Shown here: positions 19,901-34,900 of the stretch, one piece after another | How the letters are laid out: every line of letters begins with the position of its first letter | Numbering within the stretch: position 1 is the stretch's first letter | Source: Parus major | Taxonomy: Eukaryota > Chordata > Aves > Passeriformes > Paridae | Assembly (NCBI RefSeq): GCF_001522545.3 | Contig: NC_031796.1 | Coordinates: 3,020,223-3,084,222, forward strand | Length of the DNA stretch: 64,000 nucleotides | Direction of reading: 5' to 3' | Notes under the pieces: generated by a model | What the model saw: the letters and a program-made list of their open reading frames with translations, nothing else | Database searches by the model: none | Told to the model about the DNA's origin: nothing | Translations under genes and position numbers: made by a program

Positions 19901-22900
19901 TGAATCAGGTGATGTCCAGCCTGGAGTTTGTTTTGCCTCCATATGTGCTGAGTTTATCTGGTTTCACTGGATCTTCCTTAGCACATCTGCCCTCCCTGCC
20001 TGATGAAAGCCTCCTTAGAGGGAAGTTTTAAAGGAGTCTTTTTATAGCAGCTGGGTGGGGGTGTATTTAAATACTTTTAGCACCTGGGTGTTGACTAATA
20101 TACAAGGTCAGATTTATGAATGAGATCAGTCTTTCAGGGTGCCTTGTACTTCTAAATTTGTGCTCTGCCTCAAACTTGCTGGTCCTGCCTCTTGCCTTTG
20201 GTCCTTGCCAGAGCACAGGTAACAACATTTAACTGTGGGTAGGTAGCAGCAACTTGGAGAGGGACATCCATGGCACGTGGCATCAGATGTGGAACAAAAA
20301 CCTGATAGAACCAGTGAAGTAACCAGAACGATGGGGAATTAGCTCAATAGGAAATGCTCTTTCTTGCATTTTTAAAAGTCTTTTTTCCTGCTGTTTACAG
20401 AAACTATATCTACAAAAATCAGCTGGTAATTTAGGAATTCCTCAGCAGCCTTTTGGCTTTCATCCTTACTCTGCAATGATTTTGTAGATTCTGATGAAGT
20501 GCTGTGGGTCCTGATGCTCCTCAGAGTTGCAGTGCATCTGCTTGGGATGCTGTCAAGTGGAATCCTGTTCTGGTTTTGACTACCCCACATTTGAGGTGGC
20601 TTGTGTAACCTACATCATCTTAACTGAAGTGATCTGTCATCACCTGCTGAGTTTCACCAGCTGACACTTGACTCCAAGGTCTGCTAAACTCCTACAGTAA
20701 ATATTTGCTAATACTTCCAATAAGTCTCGTGGCCTCCTTTAAGTCAAGAGTCCTCTGCATTGACTTGTGTTCAAAAATCTGCCTCTCCAGGTGGCTTTAC
20801 TGATCTAACACTCACCGAGCCCTTGCATTTCTTTGACTCTTTGCATTTCTTCTGGCTGAGCAGGCTTTGACATCACCTAAACTTACTGATATTTACTCAA
20901 ATTCCTTTAAAGATGCAGATCTCACGAGGTATTTGGAGTTACATCATCTCTCTCTACATCCCTGGTCATGACTGCATCTCTTGAATGAAGGAATTCTGAG
21001 ACCAGGGAGAAGGAAACAGATGTCTGCACATAGTTTTGCCTGTAAGTGTGAGATAGGGGAGCTCTGTGTCCCCTGGAGGCAAATGCTCATTTCCAGTTCT
21101 CTGAAACAAAAATACAATTTGTAAAGAAGATTTCTGTTTCTTTAATGGCTTTTTTGGTGAGATGTGATGAGATCCCAGCTCCCAATGCTGCTGTCACATG
21201 CTGATGTTCCTGTATTAGACCAGGTGTAAAAGTGTTCACTTGTGGTGTTTTCAAGTTCTGAAAGAACAGTTTGGCTGTGAGGCTGTTCTGTCTTTGGGAG
21301 TGAAAAAGGGGCATTAGCTAGACTTAACTTTTTTTGAAAATACTTCATTTTTCTTCAGATCTAAGCCATTAAATTGTTCTTGAGATAATGTCTGTCTTTG
21401 GCTAGGAATGAGGTTTTTCTGGTCTCTGACTTGTTATCTGTGGCAGCAACACCCAGAGCGGTTCCTCTGGGTGGTGGTTTAGATGGACAGCAGATACTGT
21501 CCTGTCAGGGCCCAGCTGAGGTAGGAGGAGGGGGATATCTTGGAAAGACCTTTTAAATAAAATAATTGTTAATGATAAGCCAGAGGACCCAACCCTGTCA
21601 TCACTGGTGGTCTTGCAGTGCTCATCTCAGGCTCAGCAGCAGAACTAACTGGGGCATAACGAGCCTGCTCTTGCTCTAACTCTTGGTGGTATTTTCCATT
21701 CTGCCCCCAATAGTTTCTGGGCATTCTTCTATGCAGACTCCAAAATTTCTCCTTGAACAGTACTGGAATATTTGTTCATCAGTTTTGTCCTGTTCTGCTG
21801 AAGCATTTTGCAGCCCACGTTTCCTGGCTGCTGGGATGCTGCTGACATTCCCTTCTGGGTTTAAAAGTTGGCAGCGACCTGCCCTATGGCTGCCACTTGC
21901 CCAGGGACACTTCTGAGAATATTTTCTGTTGGGCTGGTCTGATCCAGAGCTTTATTTCCAGAAAATGAACCATTGGGTGAAAATATGGCATCAAACCAGT
22001 TCCCTGTCCCTGCACAGCCACTTCCCTGCCACTGTGTCATTTCTCAACCTTGGATGTTTCCTGCTCTGCTCCAGCATGTCAGACATTGACTCCCACTGTC
22101 TCTCCAAGAAGTGTTGTCCACCTCCCTTCCTTTCTCCTGCTGACTTGCCATATTTCTGTAATTGCAGTACCCTCCTGGTCATCCTGGGTGACTCCTATCT
22201 CCCCTTTCCGTACCTTCTGTGCACAGCTGGACACCTCTGCCAACTTTACCCCTTGCTGTTAATGCTCCTTCAGCTCCCCAGTGTCGTCTCTGATTTTTCC
22301 AGCCTTGTCCTGTCTGTCAGCTGGAATTCCCTGGGGCTGGAGTGAGTGAGCTCCTCTGTTCCACATGCACTGTTGGACTTGGTCCTTTCTAGGCCTTTGC
22401 ATCCCTGTGGTGTGTCAGGCCCAAGCCTGAGCCATACATGGAGTCTTGCCCAGAGTCACCTCACACTAATTTTTGTGCTCATTCCTTCTCTTGACAGATG
22501 GAGCTTGTTCAGAGTTATCTACAGATACTGCTTTTGCTCTCAGTTCTATCTCCTTCACCTATCTCCTTTGCCTCCCTCCTGTTCCACCTCAGAACACAGC
22601 TTATCTCTTCCCTGTGTTTATCAGTTTCTCCCGCAGGACTGATCTGTGCCATGTCTGTCTGAGAACTTTCTGACCAGCATTCCTGTGCTTTTTCCTCAGT
22701 TGCTCCTTTTGGCATGCAAGAAGCACCATATAACTTCCAGCAAAGACACTGCCTCCTCCCACCCTGTGTAATTTATGGAGCCCACACAAAGTGTGCCATG
22801 GCAGGAGGTTTGGAGTGCTGCAATCACTGATTATCAGTTCATCTGCTCAACTCATTTCCTGGCTCCACACTGGATCCCAGCCCACTGGAGTTCTTTTTCT

Positions 22901-25900
22901 CTTGGGTCTGGACAGAGCCTGCCCTGATGTTATCCTGCCTGAGGTTGTTCAGGTAGAAAATTATGTGATCAGAGTATCTTGATATGTTCCTGGTTAAGGT
23001 TGATGTAACTTAACTTGAGAAGCCTGAAGGCTCATTACATCTTCCTGGGAAACAAAACCTGCAGATTTGTGGTGGGACTCTGCAATATGCAGGGTGTGAT
23101 GTGCTGTTTGGGATGATGACTTAACTCCATCTCCAGACACAAAGGATTTTTGCCCTTGCCCCTGCATCTTTATTCACATCAAGCCAACTCGAGCTGTGTT
23201 TCACTGGAAGTTCTGACAACCTTGGAATAAATCCCTTTGTTCTGGGGCCCCTAACAGGAAGGTTTTCTGTCCCATTCTGATGAAGAGCAGGTGTGCATGG
23301 CTACTCCTCAAATGAATTATGCTTTGAGGCACCAGCTGAAGCTTTCAGGAAAGGTTCCCTTTCAATATCTTCTTCCCATCAGTGCCTCCATCATTGTTCT
23401 GGGGGTTGTTTATGGTGCTGAGGACGAACTCCCAGCAGGGAATGAAAGGGAACTCCAGCACTTCACTGCAGTGCCCTGCCCAGGGAACTCAACAGCCAGG
23501 CAGGAATGAGAACCCATCTTTTAACAACGACTGGATGGCAGCAAAGGCTGTCTCACCATGAATAGCGAAGAAAAACAAACTGAAACAAAAAATCCCCTTT
23601 CCCACTATAGGAACAGCACAGCTTTCTTTGGGGAGAGCTCCTCCATGGCATTTGGAGGGGTGAAAACCACTGTGGCTGTGAAAGCCTTCACACCATGGCC
23701 ATCAAGTGCACAATGAAGCTTTCATTCTCCACATCACATCACCGAGATGTTTACACTTAAACTTTTGCTGTTATTCAGATTGCTACACTGCAGCTAAATA
23801 GGTTGTTTTGTTTACAAGAATGAATGATAACATAAATTTCACCTTCAAAAGAAAACTCCAGCTGCAGTTCTTTGAAGGCCTCCCCCTCCCCTGCACTGTT
23901 TATAAAGGAACTGGATATGGAGTTTATAAACATCTGGCTGGAAATGGTGCCTTCCCCTGCTCCTTAACAGCACTTTCTTTGGGTGTTGTTGCTTCTTGAT
24001 CCTGGCTGTAAAGACCAGGGGAGCAAATGAAAACAGGCTCAAAGAGCTGTAAATATATTTTAGGCCCCAGAAGAATCCCAAAATATGAGACCTGGAGCAC
24101 CAGAGTCTTCAAGTGAACTTGCTTAGAAAAATGGTTGCCCCTGCGCTCTGCAGAGAACATCCTCCCTTGTTTGCTTCTCAGACTGTCAGGAGGGCACTGT
24201 GCTGCTTTTCCTTGTTCTTCCAGGGACAGAAGAACCCCTAGATTCTGTTAAAACTGGATGTAAACACCTCCTTGGAACAGTAGCTGTTAAACTTTGTTGA
24301 AAAGTGCTTAGCAATGACAAAAAAATGTTATTTCCGAAAGGATCTGTAGCACTGAGCATTTTTTTTTTGCAAATCAAAGTCCAATTTCACCACAAAAATG
24401 TCCCTGTAACCTCTTATAATTCAAAACATATTCCTTGCTTTTCAAAAGCACAGGCAAATTACCAGGGAGTCTTTCTAAAATAAGCCCGAGGTTGGATGTT
24501 TGACTTTGTGGACAGTGCTGCTGGTAATCAGTGTTTCCTCTTTTGAGTTTGCCTGTGCCACAGTGAGAAAGGAACTTTGCTTTGTGTGGTTTTTGACCTG
24601 TTCCAGGTGAGGAGAACATGAACAATGCCCGTGCTGCAGTACTGGGGTAGAAACAGGAGTATCCCTTTCCCTTCTTTTCCTGATAAATGTAGCATTTGTG
24701 TCTCCAGCAAAACAAACAATGGAAATCTTGTCTTTGTTCTTGTTTTTTGGGCCGTGCTGCATCCTGGCTTTCAAGGATGCAGACATTCCTGAGCTAGACA
24801 TCTCCAGTGTCTGGCAGCTGGTTCTCTGTGTGGGTTACGGAACTTAAACCCCTCTGAGGAAATGCCAGGGAAAAGCAGATCTGTGTGAAGTATAAAGCTT
24901 TTAAACCTGGTATGAAACCCTGAGAGCTGGGCTTGGTAGGAAACTGAAGGAAACCTAAATAATTTTGAAATTATTTGGACAGTTTGGCTTCATTTTCCCA
25001 ATTGGTTGATAGAAAATGTTTTCCATTAAGGACTTACATTTTTTGAGACTTAAAGGGGGGCTGCTTATTGTCAAAACAAGTTTTTTTCACCAAATATCTT
25101 GGCTGCCTGGTTTGATTTTTGGTGCTATCCCTGTGTCCCTGCAGGCAGTGGGGGGGAGCTGCTGCCAGGCTGTCACCTGGAATGCTGGAATCATGGGTGC
25201 TGTGGGGTTTGGATCCGAGTACTTGTGCCCTGAGGAGCAGGGCCAGGCTTCAGCTGGCTGGCAGGAGTGGGAAAGCCAGGAAAGAGTGATGGGGGACACC
25301 CATATCCTAAAAGATGCCATGTGTATCATGTCCTGCCATGCAGGAAACCTCAAACCACAAATCTTTCATAAACCTAAAGAATGCCTGATTGTTTCTGTCC
25401 TGCTTTTCTGCTGGATTTCTGGATCTTGGATGCTCTCATGGAGGAGCCAGGGTGGCACCTGCTGCTCTCTGGATGAGCCATTGGAGCAGGAAGATGTTCA
25501 CTGTTCCCAGGGCTGCTCTGGGGGGATAATGAGGATTTGGGGCTCTGCTGCCAAACCCACATTGCTGTTGGTCACACCACAGGCTGTGATTGACTTCAGG
25601 GCCAGCCCAGATGTGTTGCTACTGAATTTAGGGAGAAAACTTGTGTCAGTCTTGGTCTTCTCCCAGGAGTTGTGTCTGTAACTGATTGGTAATTGGCTGC
25701 TCAGGTGCTTTCCTGAGAGGCTGTTTATTAAAGTTACAGAGCAGACCCAGTGCAGATGGACAGATCACTTGTTCTAGTGTGCAAACTTTGTTCTAGTGGG
25801 CAAACAAAAATGTGTTGTGTTGCAAACTTTGTAGCTGAATCATGCAAACTGTAGAATTCAGACATAATATTTCAAAATGTTATCCATCTTAACCTTCTGC

Positions 25901-28900
25901 CTTTGCTGTATTGTGCGTGAAAAATTAGGAAAAAATAACAGAAGTTAAATGCAGTAAACCTGGTGAATTTTGAAGACATTTTGTGGCACCTTGACCAGAT
26001 GAAAGGAAACATTTGCTAGGGTTACATTTATTAATGTGCACTTATGTTGTAGGGCACACTTAAACCACAATAAATCACAGGAGGGATAAGTGAACAGGTT
26101 CTTACAGAAAGACTGGCTTGGTCAGTGTCAGATTTATGTTGTACAAGGGATGTGGGAAGCTCAGTTAAGTAGTTGGATCAGTATTTGTTGTTGGTTTTTT
26201 TTATCAAGACACCTTTGCTACCTTTTTTGAAGGCTCCTCTTTACCTGTCCTTGGTTATGTGACATAAATCTTGTGCTGGCAGTAATTCCCACTGCACCTT
26301 CCCATCCTTTGTGCAGTGCCAAAGGATGTTTCACCTCAAGTGCCAGATTCTCTCATATCTTAATGAGAAGGGTAAGCCCCAGAACCAATCTGGGAAAGCT
26401 TACAGGGGAAAATATCCCCACCTCCTACCTTTCACATGTAGATGTACAGGCTGGCCTTGCTGAAGACAAAACCAGCAGCCTCTGTTTATCCTAATGAGGT
26501 TTTTGATGTGGAAACTGATAGCACTAATGGCCAGATCCCAAATAATTTGCTGTGTAGAAAAGTTGCCCAATTGTGTCCACCCATCTGGTCATGCCTGTGT
26601 GTCACATGGAGAGTGTGAGCCTTTGATTCATTCCCTGAGTAATGGAGTGCAATGGATATTTTGCAAACTCTTAAGTTTCTATCACTGAAGACAGAGATTT
26701 CTCTGTGTTTTGACCTGGGTTTTGATACTCTTTGTATCCTCCACTGCTATGAGTGCCAAATAGTTTTGTTTTTTTCATCGGGGGGAGAAAGCAACTTGAA
26801 AAAACATCCTATCCCATATCAGCTACAAACCATCCATTTATCCATGAGGACAGGGGAGGAGCAGTGTGACTGAACAGCACTGGCAAGTGCAAGCATTCCC
26901 TGGTTTTGTTCTGCTCTCTGATGTTTAGACCTTTCAGATATTCTGTGGTTGTTTCCAACTTCACAGTGATGAAAGCTAAAATCCCCTTAAAGAGGGTGAG
27001 GATGGTTGTATTCTTTTTACTCTAACAGGGTGTATTTTAAGAAAAAACAATAGTTATAATGATACATGTGGAATAAATCACAAGTGGTGAAATTTATTTC
27101 TCAGACTTGTTTTTGCCTCCCTGCTCAGCGTTGCTGCCACTGTCCTCTTGGGTTGTCTGGAATTAACTTCTGCCATGGAGTTTTCACACCAAGGACTTTG
27201 AAATTGCATCTTTCACTCAGAGGTGAAAAGTGGAGTAGTTTTCAGTCCCACAGAAGTTTTGAATGAACACAGAAAGTAATGGCATTTTTATGAGATGGAT
27301 TTTTATGGAGTGGGGAATGCCAGAATTGCCCTAGACAGGAACTGTATTGTCACACAAGAACTCAGGGGTTTCAGGAGGGATGTCTGTGCCCTTAGGTGCT
27401 TCCAGGTGCTGTTGTTAATGCCTGGGAACAGATTTGGCTGGAAGAAGAATCTTTTGCTTCTCTGTTCAGGATCCCCAAGTGCCTTTCAGGGTGGGAACTG
27501 GTGGCACAAGGTGATGCTGGGGGTCCTGCTGGTGCAGGGTGACAGACCTTCCTCAGCATTCAATTCCCACTGACCCCCTCCCTTCTCCTGCTTGCCCCAT
27601 TAAAGAGCTTAGAGAAAATTTCAATGGACACCTTCTTTTCTGAGTTGTTTTATCATAGAATGTTAAGGGGTTGGAAGGGATCACTTAATCCCATGATGGG
27701 CAGGAACACCTCCCTCTAGACCAGGTTGCTCAAGGCCTCATCCAGCCTGGCCTTGAACATTTCCAGACTTGGGGCACAACCTCCCTGGGAAACCTGGTCC
27801 AGTGTCTCATCCTCAAATAAAAAATTTCTTCATAATATCTCACCTGAATTTCTCTTTTTTCAATTTGTACCTATTCTGCCTTGTCCTGTGACTGCAGTTC
27901 ATGACAAAGAGTCCCTCTCCAGGTTCCCAGTACCCCCTTCAGACACTGGAAGGTGCTGTGAGGTGTCCACACAACCTTCCATTTCCCAGGCTGTGTTAAT
28001 GTTAATTGTGTTAAAGTTTCCCCTGCTCTCAGCCAGCTCCTCTGAGAGCCACAGGGACCCAACAGTCTTACCCCAGTGCCAGTCCTTGCTGTGCTGTTCC
28101 ATTCTCCAATTATGCTCTGGATTAATCACTTTCTGGTGCTTCTGGATGCCACTGCAGTGTTTGTCACTCATTTGCTTCAGGGGTTTCACATTTGCAGAGT
28201 GGAACTGGCCACTCTTAAACATACCATGGATTTTTCTTGTTAGATTTGCCTTGAATTGCATCACAGAGAAGTTGAAATAGCAATAAAAAAACACTTCCTA
28301 TTAAATGGATACCATCTTGTCTCGCTGTGACTTGCTTTCTTACCAAGTGTATTGTGGGATCTCATGAAAACTTATTTGTTAGATCACACTTGTGAAGATA
28401 CTTTAGGCACTTTGTTCCTAATTGCAAATATAACCATCCTGTGATCTTAATCAACAATTTGCTTTAAAATTTTCCAGCTGAAAATTAACTCCCTGGCAAA
28501 TTTGGCCAACACCAGTGGCAACGTGAAGGTGGCTTTTTTTTTCTTTTTTTTTGTTATGGATGTAGTTCCTTGGTTTTTGTGTACAGATATGACTGTGGTA
28601 GGGGAGCACTTTGGGATTTCCTCCAAAGGTGACTCATGTTTGCCAGATCCACCTATAGCAAAAATAAGCCAGGCCATTACAGAGCGTATTATTTAGGCTA
28701 CTGAATATTTTATCCAGTAGTCAGTGAACTTGCCCTGGTAGCCTCTATGGGTTAGTTTGTTTTTCTTCCCCCATTTATCCACCAAAGAGCAACAAAACCC
28801 CGGTGTGAGGGTGGAGGGTGTCTCCATGCTGGGTTTTGCTGCTCTCCTGCTCTCCCATCTGCCATGGTTTTGTAACTGAGAGTGGAAATTGCCCGAGGTC

Positions 28901-31900
28901 ACCTTTGAGAACGCAATACTGTTATTGCTGCCAGTCCTCTGCCTCCTGGCTGGTTTCTGTAGACCTCGGACTGGTGGTTAATGAGTGTTAATTTCCTAGA
29001 TAGTGCTGAGTTATCTCCATTTCAGTGAGAGTTTCGCCTTGCAAAACCTGGTTGTGGGTGGTGAACTGGGGTAGCTGCATGTCACAGGAGCTGTGGAGCT
29101 GATGGGATGGGCCTGAGAGAACCGGGGGAAACACTCACTCTGGAATCTGTGCGGTGTGGATTCCTCAGAGAGCGAGAACTGATCTGACCAGGGGCAGACG
29201 AGTGTCCCCCAGCTAATTAGCACTGCCACCTCCTCTGAGCAGCTTCTGAAGCATCCAGAGGCAGGGGACAAAGTTCCTCATGCCTTATCCAAATCAAGAT
29301 CCTCCTCCAGGAGCTTCATCACCCATCGGCATCAGCACCTGCAGCTGGGCCTGGGGTGGCAGCTGTCGAACACTGCTGGGATGAACTTCACACAGCTGCA
29401 ATAGAATTTGGAAAGATTTGGAGCTGCAATTCTTTTTTTCAGCTCAAGACACTCTTTCCCATTTTTTTCTGTTCTCCAGCATTTTGTTGCTGACATCTTT
29501 GCCCACCTGCTCTGGTCCTTTATAAGCACTTCATGTGGAGCCAGGAGCAGTTGCTTTGCTGTGTCTGGATCACGGGTGTTTACACAATTCCTTTTGAAAT
29601 AAATGAAAGGTTAAATGGTTAAATGGAATGTTTTCTCCACTTATGGATTCTGTGGGTGAAGTTAAAGACTTGGATCTAAACAAAAAGTGTGATCTATGCA
29701 TTTCCCAGGATGAAATTGCCCTGGTTACGGTGCTTCTTCTGCTTCCCCCGCCCACCCCCGCAAATTCACAGCTACTTCTTAATATTTACAGATATTACTT
29801 CCTGAAATGAGATTGTTATCAATGCTTTAGTGCCCCCTCAGGGCTGCAGCAACACGGTGACCTAACTGGGTTCATTCCTCCCAATTTAAATTCCTTCTGT
29901 CGAAACGGGAAGAATTCCTTGGCAAGGTAAACGTTTCTGGCAGGATCCCACCTGTCCGGGGGCTTCCCTGGATGGTGGTGCTGGTGTCCGGGGCAGGAGG
30001 AGCTCTGTGGGGATTCATTCCACCCCTGGAAACTCCTGCTCCTGCCTCTGCCCTTCCCTGGTGCTGGCAGGGCCGGCTCGGTTGTGTAACGTCCTGCAGG
30101 AGAACCGGCTCCAGGACCCAGCTCCGCGGCGGTGATTAATCGGGGAAACATCTAACAACCTTAAATGGCAGCAAATTTATTTTGGCAGGTGGAGACTGAG
30201 AAAGTCCCTGCTGCCACGGAGGGAGCATTGCTCTGAAGCGCTCGGATCACATTTTGTTTGCCCTAACACATTCATCGGTCTCAAACTTTTACCGCTGCCC
30301 TGAAATCTCCTTTTCACACATCTTTGTGCCAAGATTCCCAGCCAGGTCAGAACATGGGGTGACGCTTTCCCAGACCTTCAGTGAGCAGCAGAGGGGCCCC
30401 AGAGAATGCAGCTCTCGTACCTGTGTGTGCAGGTGAAGGGTCCCTGTGCAGGGCACAGCTCTGTGCTCAGCTCTGGCTCTCCAAGCTTTATCAGCTGGCA
30501 CTCAGATAATCCCAGATGTCCTCTGGGGGACTGGGCAGGATGAAGTCATGTACCAGCCTGCCAAATGGAATATTTCAAATATTATTGTTATAATCTTGCA
30601 GAAGGTGAATAAGTAACTGGGTTCATCTGAGAGAGTTCTTTAGGACTGCCCTGGATTAAGACTGGGTTTTAGATTTAGTGAGATAATAACCCATCTTTAA
30701 AAGGTCCTTGATTCAGGGAGAACTGATTTCTCTGAAAATTTAGGTAACACTCAATATCTGAATTATTTTTTATTCAAAAGCTCCAAATTCTCAGCACTTC
30801 TTCTGTATATTTTGAATTGAAATTTAGTTTTGAGCTGAGGAATAGTTTGCTGGAATTTTTCTTCTTTAATCTCCTTGTTGGCCAACATGAGTTTTGTTGG
30901 TGTACCCATAAATTTCATGGAGTTTATTTTACTGAGCCTCTGTTCAGGGCAGAAAATACATACCTAAACCTAAATTTTATATGCTCTAGAAAACTTTCAG
31001 CCTCTCTTTCAGATTGTAATGGTTAGTTAGGACTAAAAATGGCTGTTTCTGTCATGTTGCTATTGCTCAAGATGTCTGTGTCCTGCACTGGCTGTTGTTA
31101 TGGGAATGTTCTTAATTCTTAAATTAATTCTCTCTTTACCAGCAGGAGTGGTACCAGGTGTTGTTTGCTTCCAACCCTGTGCTAAAGCAAAGGCATCAGC
31201 AGGGAGGAACTGCACACCACTGAAAACCCTGAGCTGGTGTTTGCCTTTAAAAAACCAACAGCACAGATTCGAGACAGTCAATCCCTCTGCACACAGACGA
31301 GCTGTTAGTCTGGCAGGATGTAATTCCATTTTCCTGAGTAGTTTGATTTCCTTTTGGCCTGTCTGTGCTTCAGCTTGTCACTGCTCTTGTGCTGAATTGA
31401 TGTTGACTCTAAGGTACTTTTCTGAGTAATTCAAACAAAGGATATTTGTGAAAAGATTGTGATTTGCTTTTATCTATAGCAAATGCAGGCTATCAAGAGA
31501 ACATAGAAATGCTGAACTTCTAGGCCCATCTGTACATAATTTTCCAAGTCCCATTTTATGGCTGCACATGGTGGCTGCAGCTCCTAGTGCAGAGAACCAG
31601 CTGGCAGACACTGTTCCTTGGTTTTTAATAGGGTATGAAGGCACAACACACGTCTGACACAACCCAGAGACTGCCGTGGCTTATGAGTTCATAACGTTTA
31701 CTTAAAATCTTAAGACAAGTCTAATTTCAGGCATGTTGATTTCCTCAGAAAGCTTTTGTTAGCTTGGTTAGTGGCCACATTATGTAAGATACAATTATTT
31801 GGCCTCAAAGTAGTGATTTCAGCAAGGGAGCAGTGTAAAGGCAGCTGTGGGCTGTGTTGTGGCAGCACCATTCCAAGTCACACAGGTGAGGTGTGGCCAT

Positions 31901-34900
31901 AAAGGCTCTGGCTCCTTGGTGCCTGTGTCTTATTCTGCTCCAGGTGCCTGTGACTGTCCTCAGTGCAAACAGGGAAATCAGAAATCAACCAGGAAAATCT
32001 CTTTTCATGTTTTGTGGAGGGCTTTGTGCTGCAGCTGGTAACTCCCATACAACTCCTATTCATGGACACGCTCCAAGAGGTGCCACAGCCAGGCTGACTC
32101 CAGAGCAGCCCCTGGGGAATGTCTTGGGTGGCTTTGCCACCCTTTTTGTCTGGGTCTGACCAGAGCTGTGTTCAGAGAATCAAGCACTCTGATTCTGCTG
32201 GCACAGTAGCCACAGCTGAGGTGTTTTTAAATCTGTTTTCCTGATATTGAAAAGAATTGTTAGGAACCTCCTTAAATTTTCTTTTACCAGCTACTTAATT
32301 TTCCTTGGGTTTTTTTTTTTTCCTTTGCCCTAGATGGAGTCAGTCAAGGCAGTCTGGAATAATTTGTGTGGAATCGACAAGCCATGTTCTGTCGCACACA
32401 GCTTTCCTTTGAGATGACCTTTAAGCCCTCTATTAGTTGCATTTCCATTTAGGGAGTCCTTGAGCTATTGGATATTATTGTGGGGGGAAAGGCTGAGATA
32501 GAATCAGAATTTTCAGTGTTTGTTTTCTGATAGTAAATTGCCTTCTTGCATGTCATCCAAGAGTTCACACAACCCGTACTCCAAACTGGGCTGCTCTCAG
32601 AGGTGGCAGCAGCAGCAGCAGCTCTTGGGCTGAGGATCTGTGTGGGACAGAGCAGGGACACCCTGAGCACAGTGACAGGGGACACAGCAGTGGTGCAGTG
32701 ACAGGGGACACAGCAGTGGTGCAGTGACAGGGGACNNNNNNNNNNNNNNNNNNNNNNNNNNNNNNNNNNNNNNNNNNNNNNNNNNNNNNNNNNNNAGTGA
32801 CAGGGGACACAGCAGTGGTGCAGTGACAGGGGACACAGGGGTGGTGCAGTGACAGGGGACACAGCAGTGGTGCAGTGACAGGGGACACAGGAATGGTGCA
32901 GTGACAGGGGACACAGGAGTGGTGCCCTGCTCACGCCCTGCTCAGGCTCTGGAGGAGGCAGATCCCTGTTGGGTCATTCTGTCCCTCTCCCTCAAACATT
33001 CAATTCTGGGACAGCAGAGCTTGGCAGGATCTTGATTTTGTCAGGAGCTTTGGACTGTTCTTGTCACTGCAACTCTTGAGTTTCACTTTACTGTCTAATC
33101 CTGTTTTGGAAACTCACTTCCTTTTCCTCCTCTTGTGCCATTTTATGATTTAGATGCACTGTTCTCATGATGTTTCACTACTGTATTGAGCATAAACTGT
33201 GGTTTCCTCTGAGTTCTCCAGCATTCACATCCCCAGCAGTGAACAGGGATGGTCCTGGGGCTCAGTGCTGCTCCCCCTGCAGCTCCTCTCAGCCAAGCCC
33301 TCCTGCTCCTGCACCTTCCTCCCTGGCTCTCCTGGACAGAGCTGTCCCGAAGGATGCTCTGGCAACTAAGTCCTAACAACTAAGAACAGTCCTGAGTTCC
33401 AGTTCAGCACCTGTGTGAACATTTGAAGCTTCTCAGTCCTAAGACAAAGCAGGGAATGTTACAAACAGTGCAGGAATTAACTTGTTTTAAAGTGTTTTTC
33501 CTTCTAAAGCTTTCATGACTCTGGGAGGTGGCATGAACTCTCATCTTAGGAAAGCTCAGATTAGTATGATGTGGTCTAAATACCTGTATGTATTTATTTA
33601 CTACTGATTTATAAGGTACTGAAGGGATGAACCAAGCCAGTGACTGCAGACAAACGACCTCTGCCAAAGTGGCTGAGGGGTTAATTTTCAAAGTCACATT
33701 CCTTTACTGAAGGTACCAGCCTCACACTGGTTTTCTAGTGGAGGATGGTGCAGATCTTTCTGCTGCAGGGTTTTGTGGTCACAAGTCACTGAACCTGGCT
33801 TACAGCTATTTTTCCTGTCTTTATTTCCTTCAGATCTATAAAGGATGCTTGTGCTCTTAACGTCCCAGTTTTTGCTGTTATTCTGTGAGTGCCAGCTGTG
33901 AGGGAGGTGCTGCTGTAATTGCAGCTCTGCCTGGGAGTGCCAGCACCTTGTGTCCTGCTGCCTGTCAGCTCTCTCTGTTTGAATCCCTTGTTTGGAGATC
34001 TCCCTGAATGATCTGTCAATAGCTGAAATAATACCTTGATCCCAGAGCGAGTGGTGCTGCCAGAAATGCCTCTTGCTGGCCTGGCTGGCCCTGTGTTACA
34101 GCTAATAAATAATCTGTCCTGGTGCTCCCAAACTGCCCTTCCTGTGCCTTCAGAGTGCATCCTCTGCTGGGATGAGTACAAACCATGGCTTCATGATGGG
34201 AACACCAGCACTGACAGCAAAGTCTGGCTGTGGCAAAAATTGTGGCCTAGCTGGACTTCTCTCTTCATTTTTGTCAGCTGTGGGGTGGAGACAGCTGTCT
34301 CTAACCATCTTCCCTTCTTTTTTTTTTTTCTTTTAATTAAGCATGGGTACAGTGTTAAGGAGAGGCAGGAACATGAGGGGGTCACGAACCAATTCAGGGT
34401 TCAAGAAGCAGCAATAAAAGTGCTATTATGAATGAGCAATGGCTTGTAAAGGGCTTCAGTCTGCTAATGTAGGTTACTGGGTTGATACCATTGCTTTAAT
34501 AACGGTTCTTTAGTCTGGTTAGATGTTTGGACAGTCCTTTCAGCTTAACTGTGAGGGATTGGTCCCTTGTGAATTTTGAATTATTTCTCCAGGTCACTTT
34601 TCCAGTTGCAGAACCTGTGTAATAACACTGAGCTGCAGAGCACGCTGCTGTTCCTGATCAAACTGGGGCGATCACAGCCTCAGTAATTGCAGTGGTGTTG
34701 ATGTAATTATCACCCAACAAGCTGTAATTTGAAAATGGGCCCCGCTGCTTGGCCAATGTGGTGTTGTAGTTTGGAAGCTTTTAAAATACTGATCCCTTTG
34801 TTTTGTTATATGCTGCTTATATCTGATGAGCCTGTGATGAAAACCTCCCACGTGCCCTTTGCCTTGTAATTAGACATTTACAAACAATGGATGCTGTGGG

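Noticed and set aside
21929..22642. Leucine/serine-rich open frames that look like membrane proteins
   Set aside because: They arise from pyrimidine-rich intron sequence. No start context, splice structure or family match is seen.
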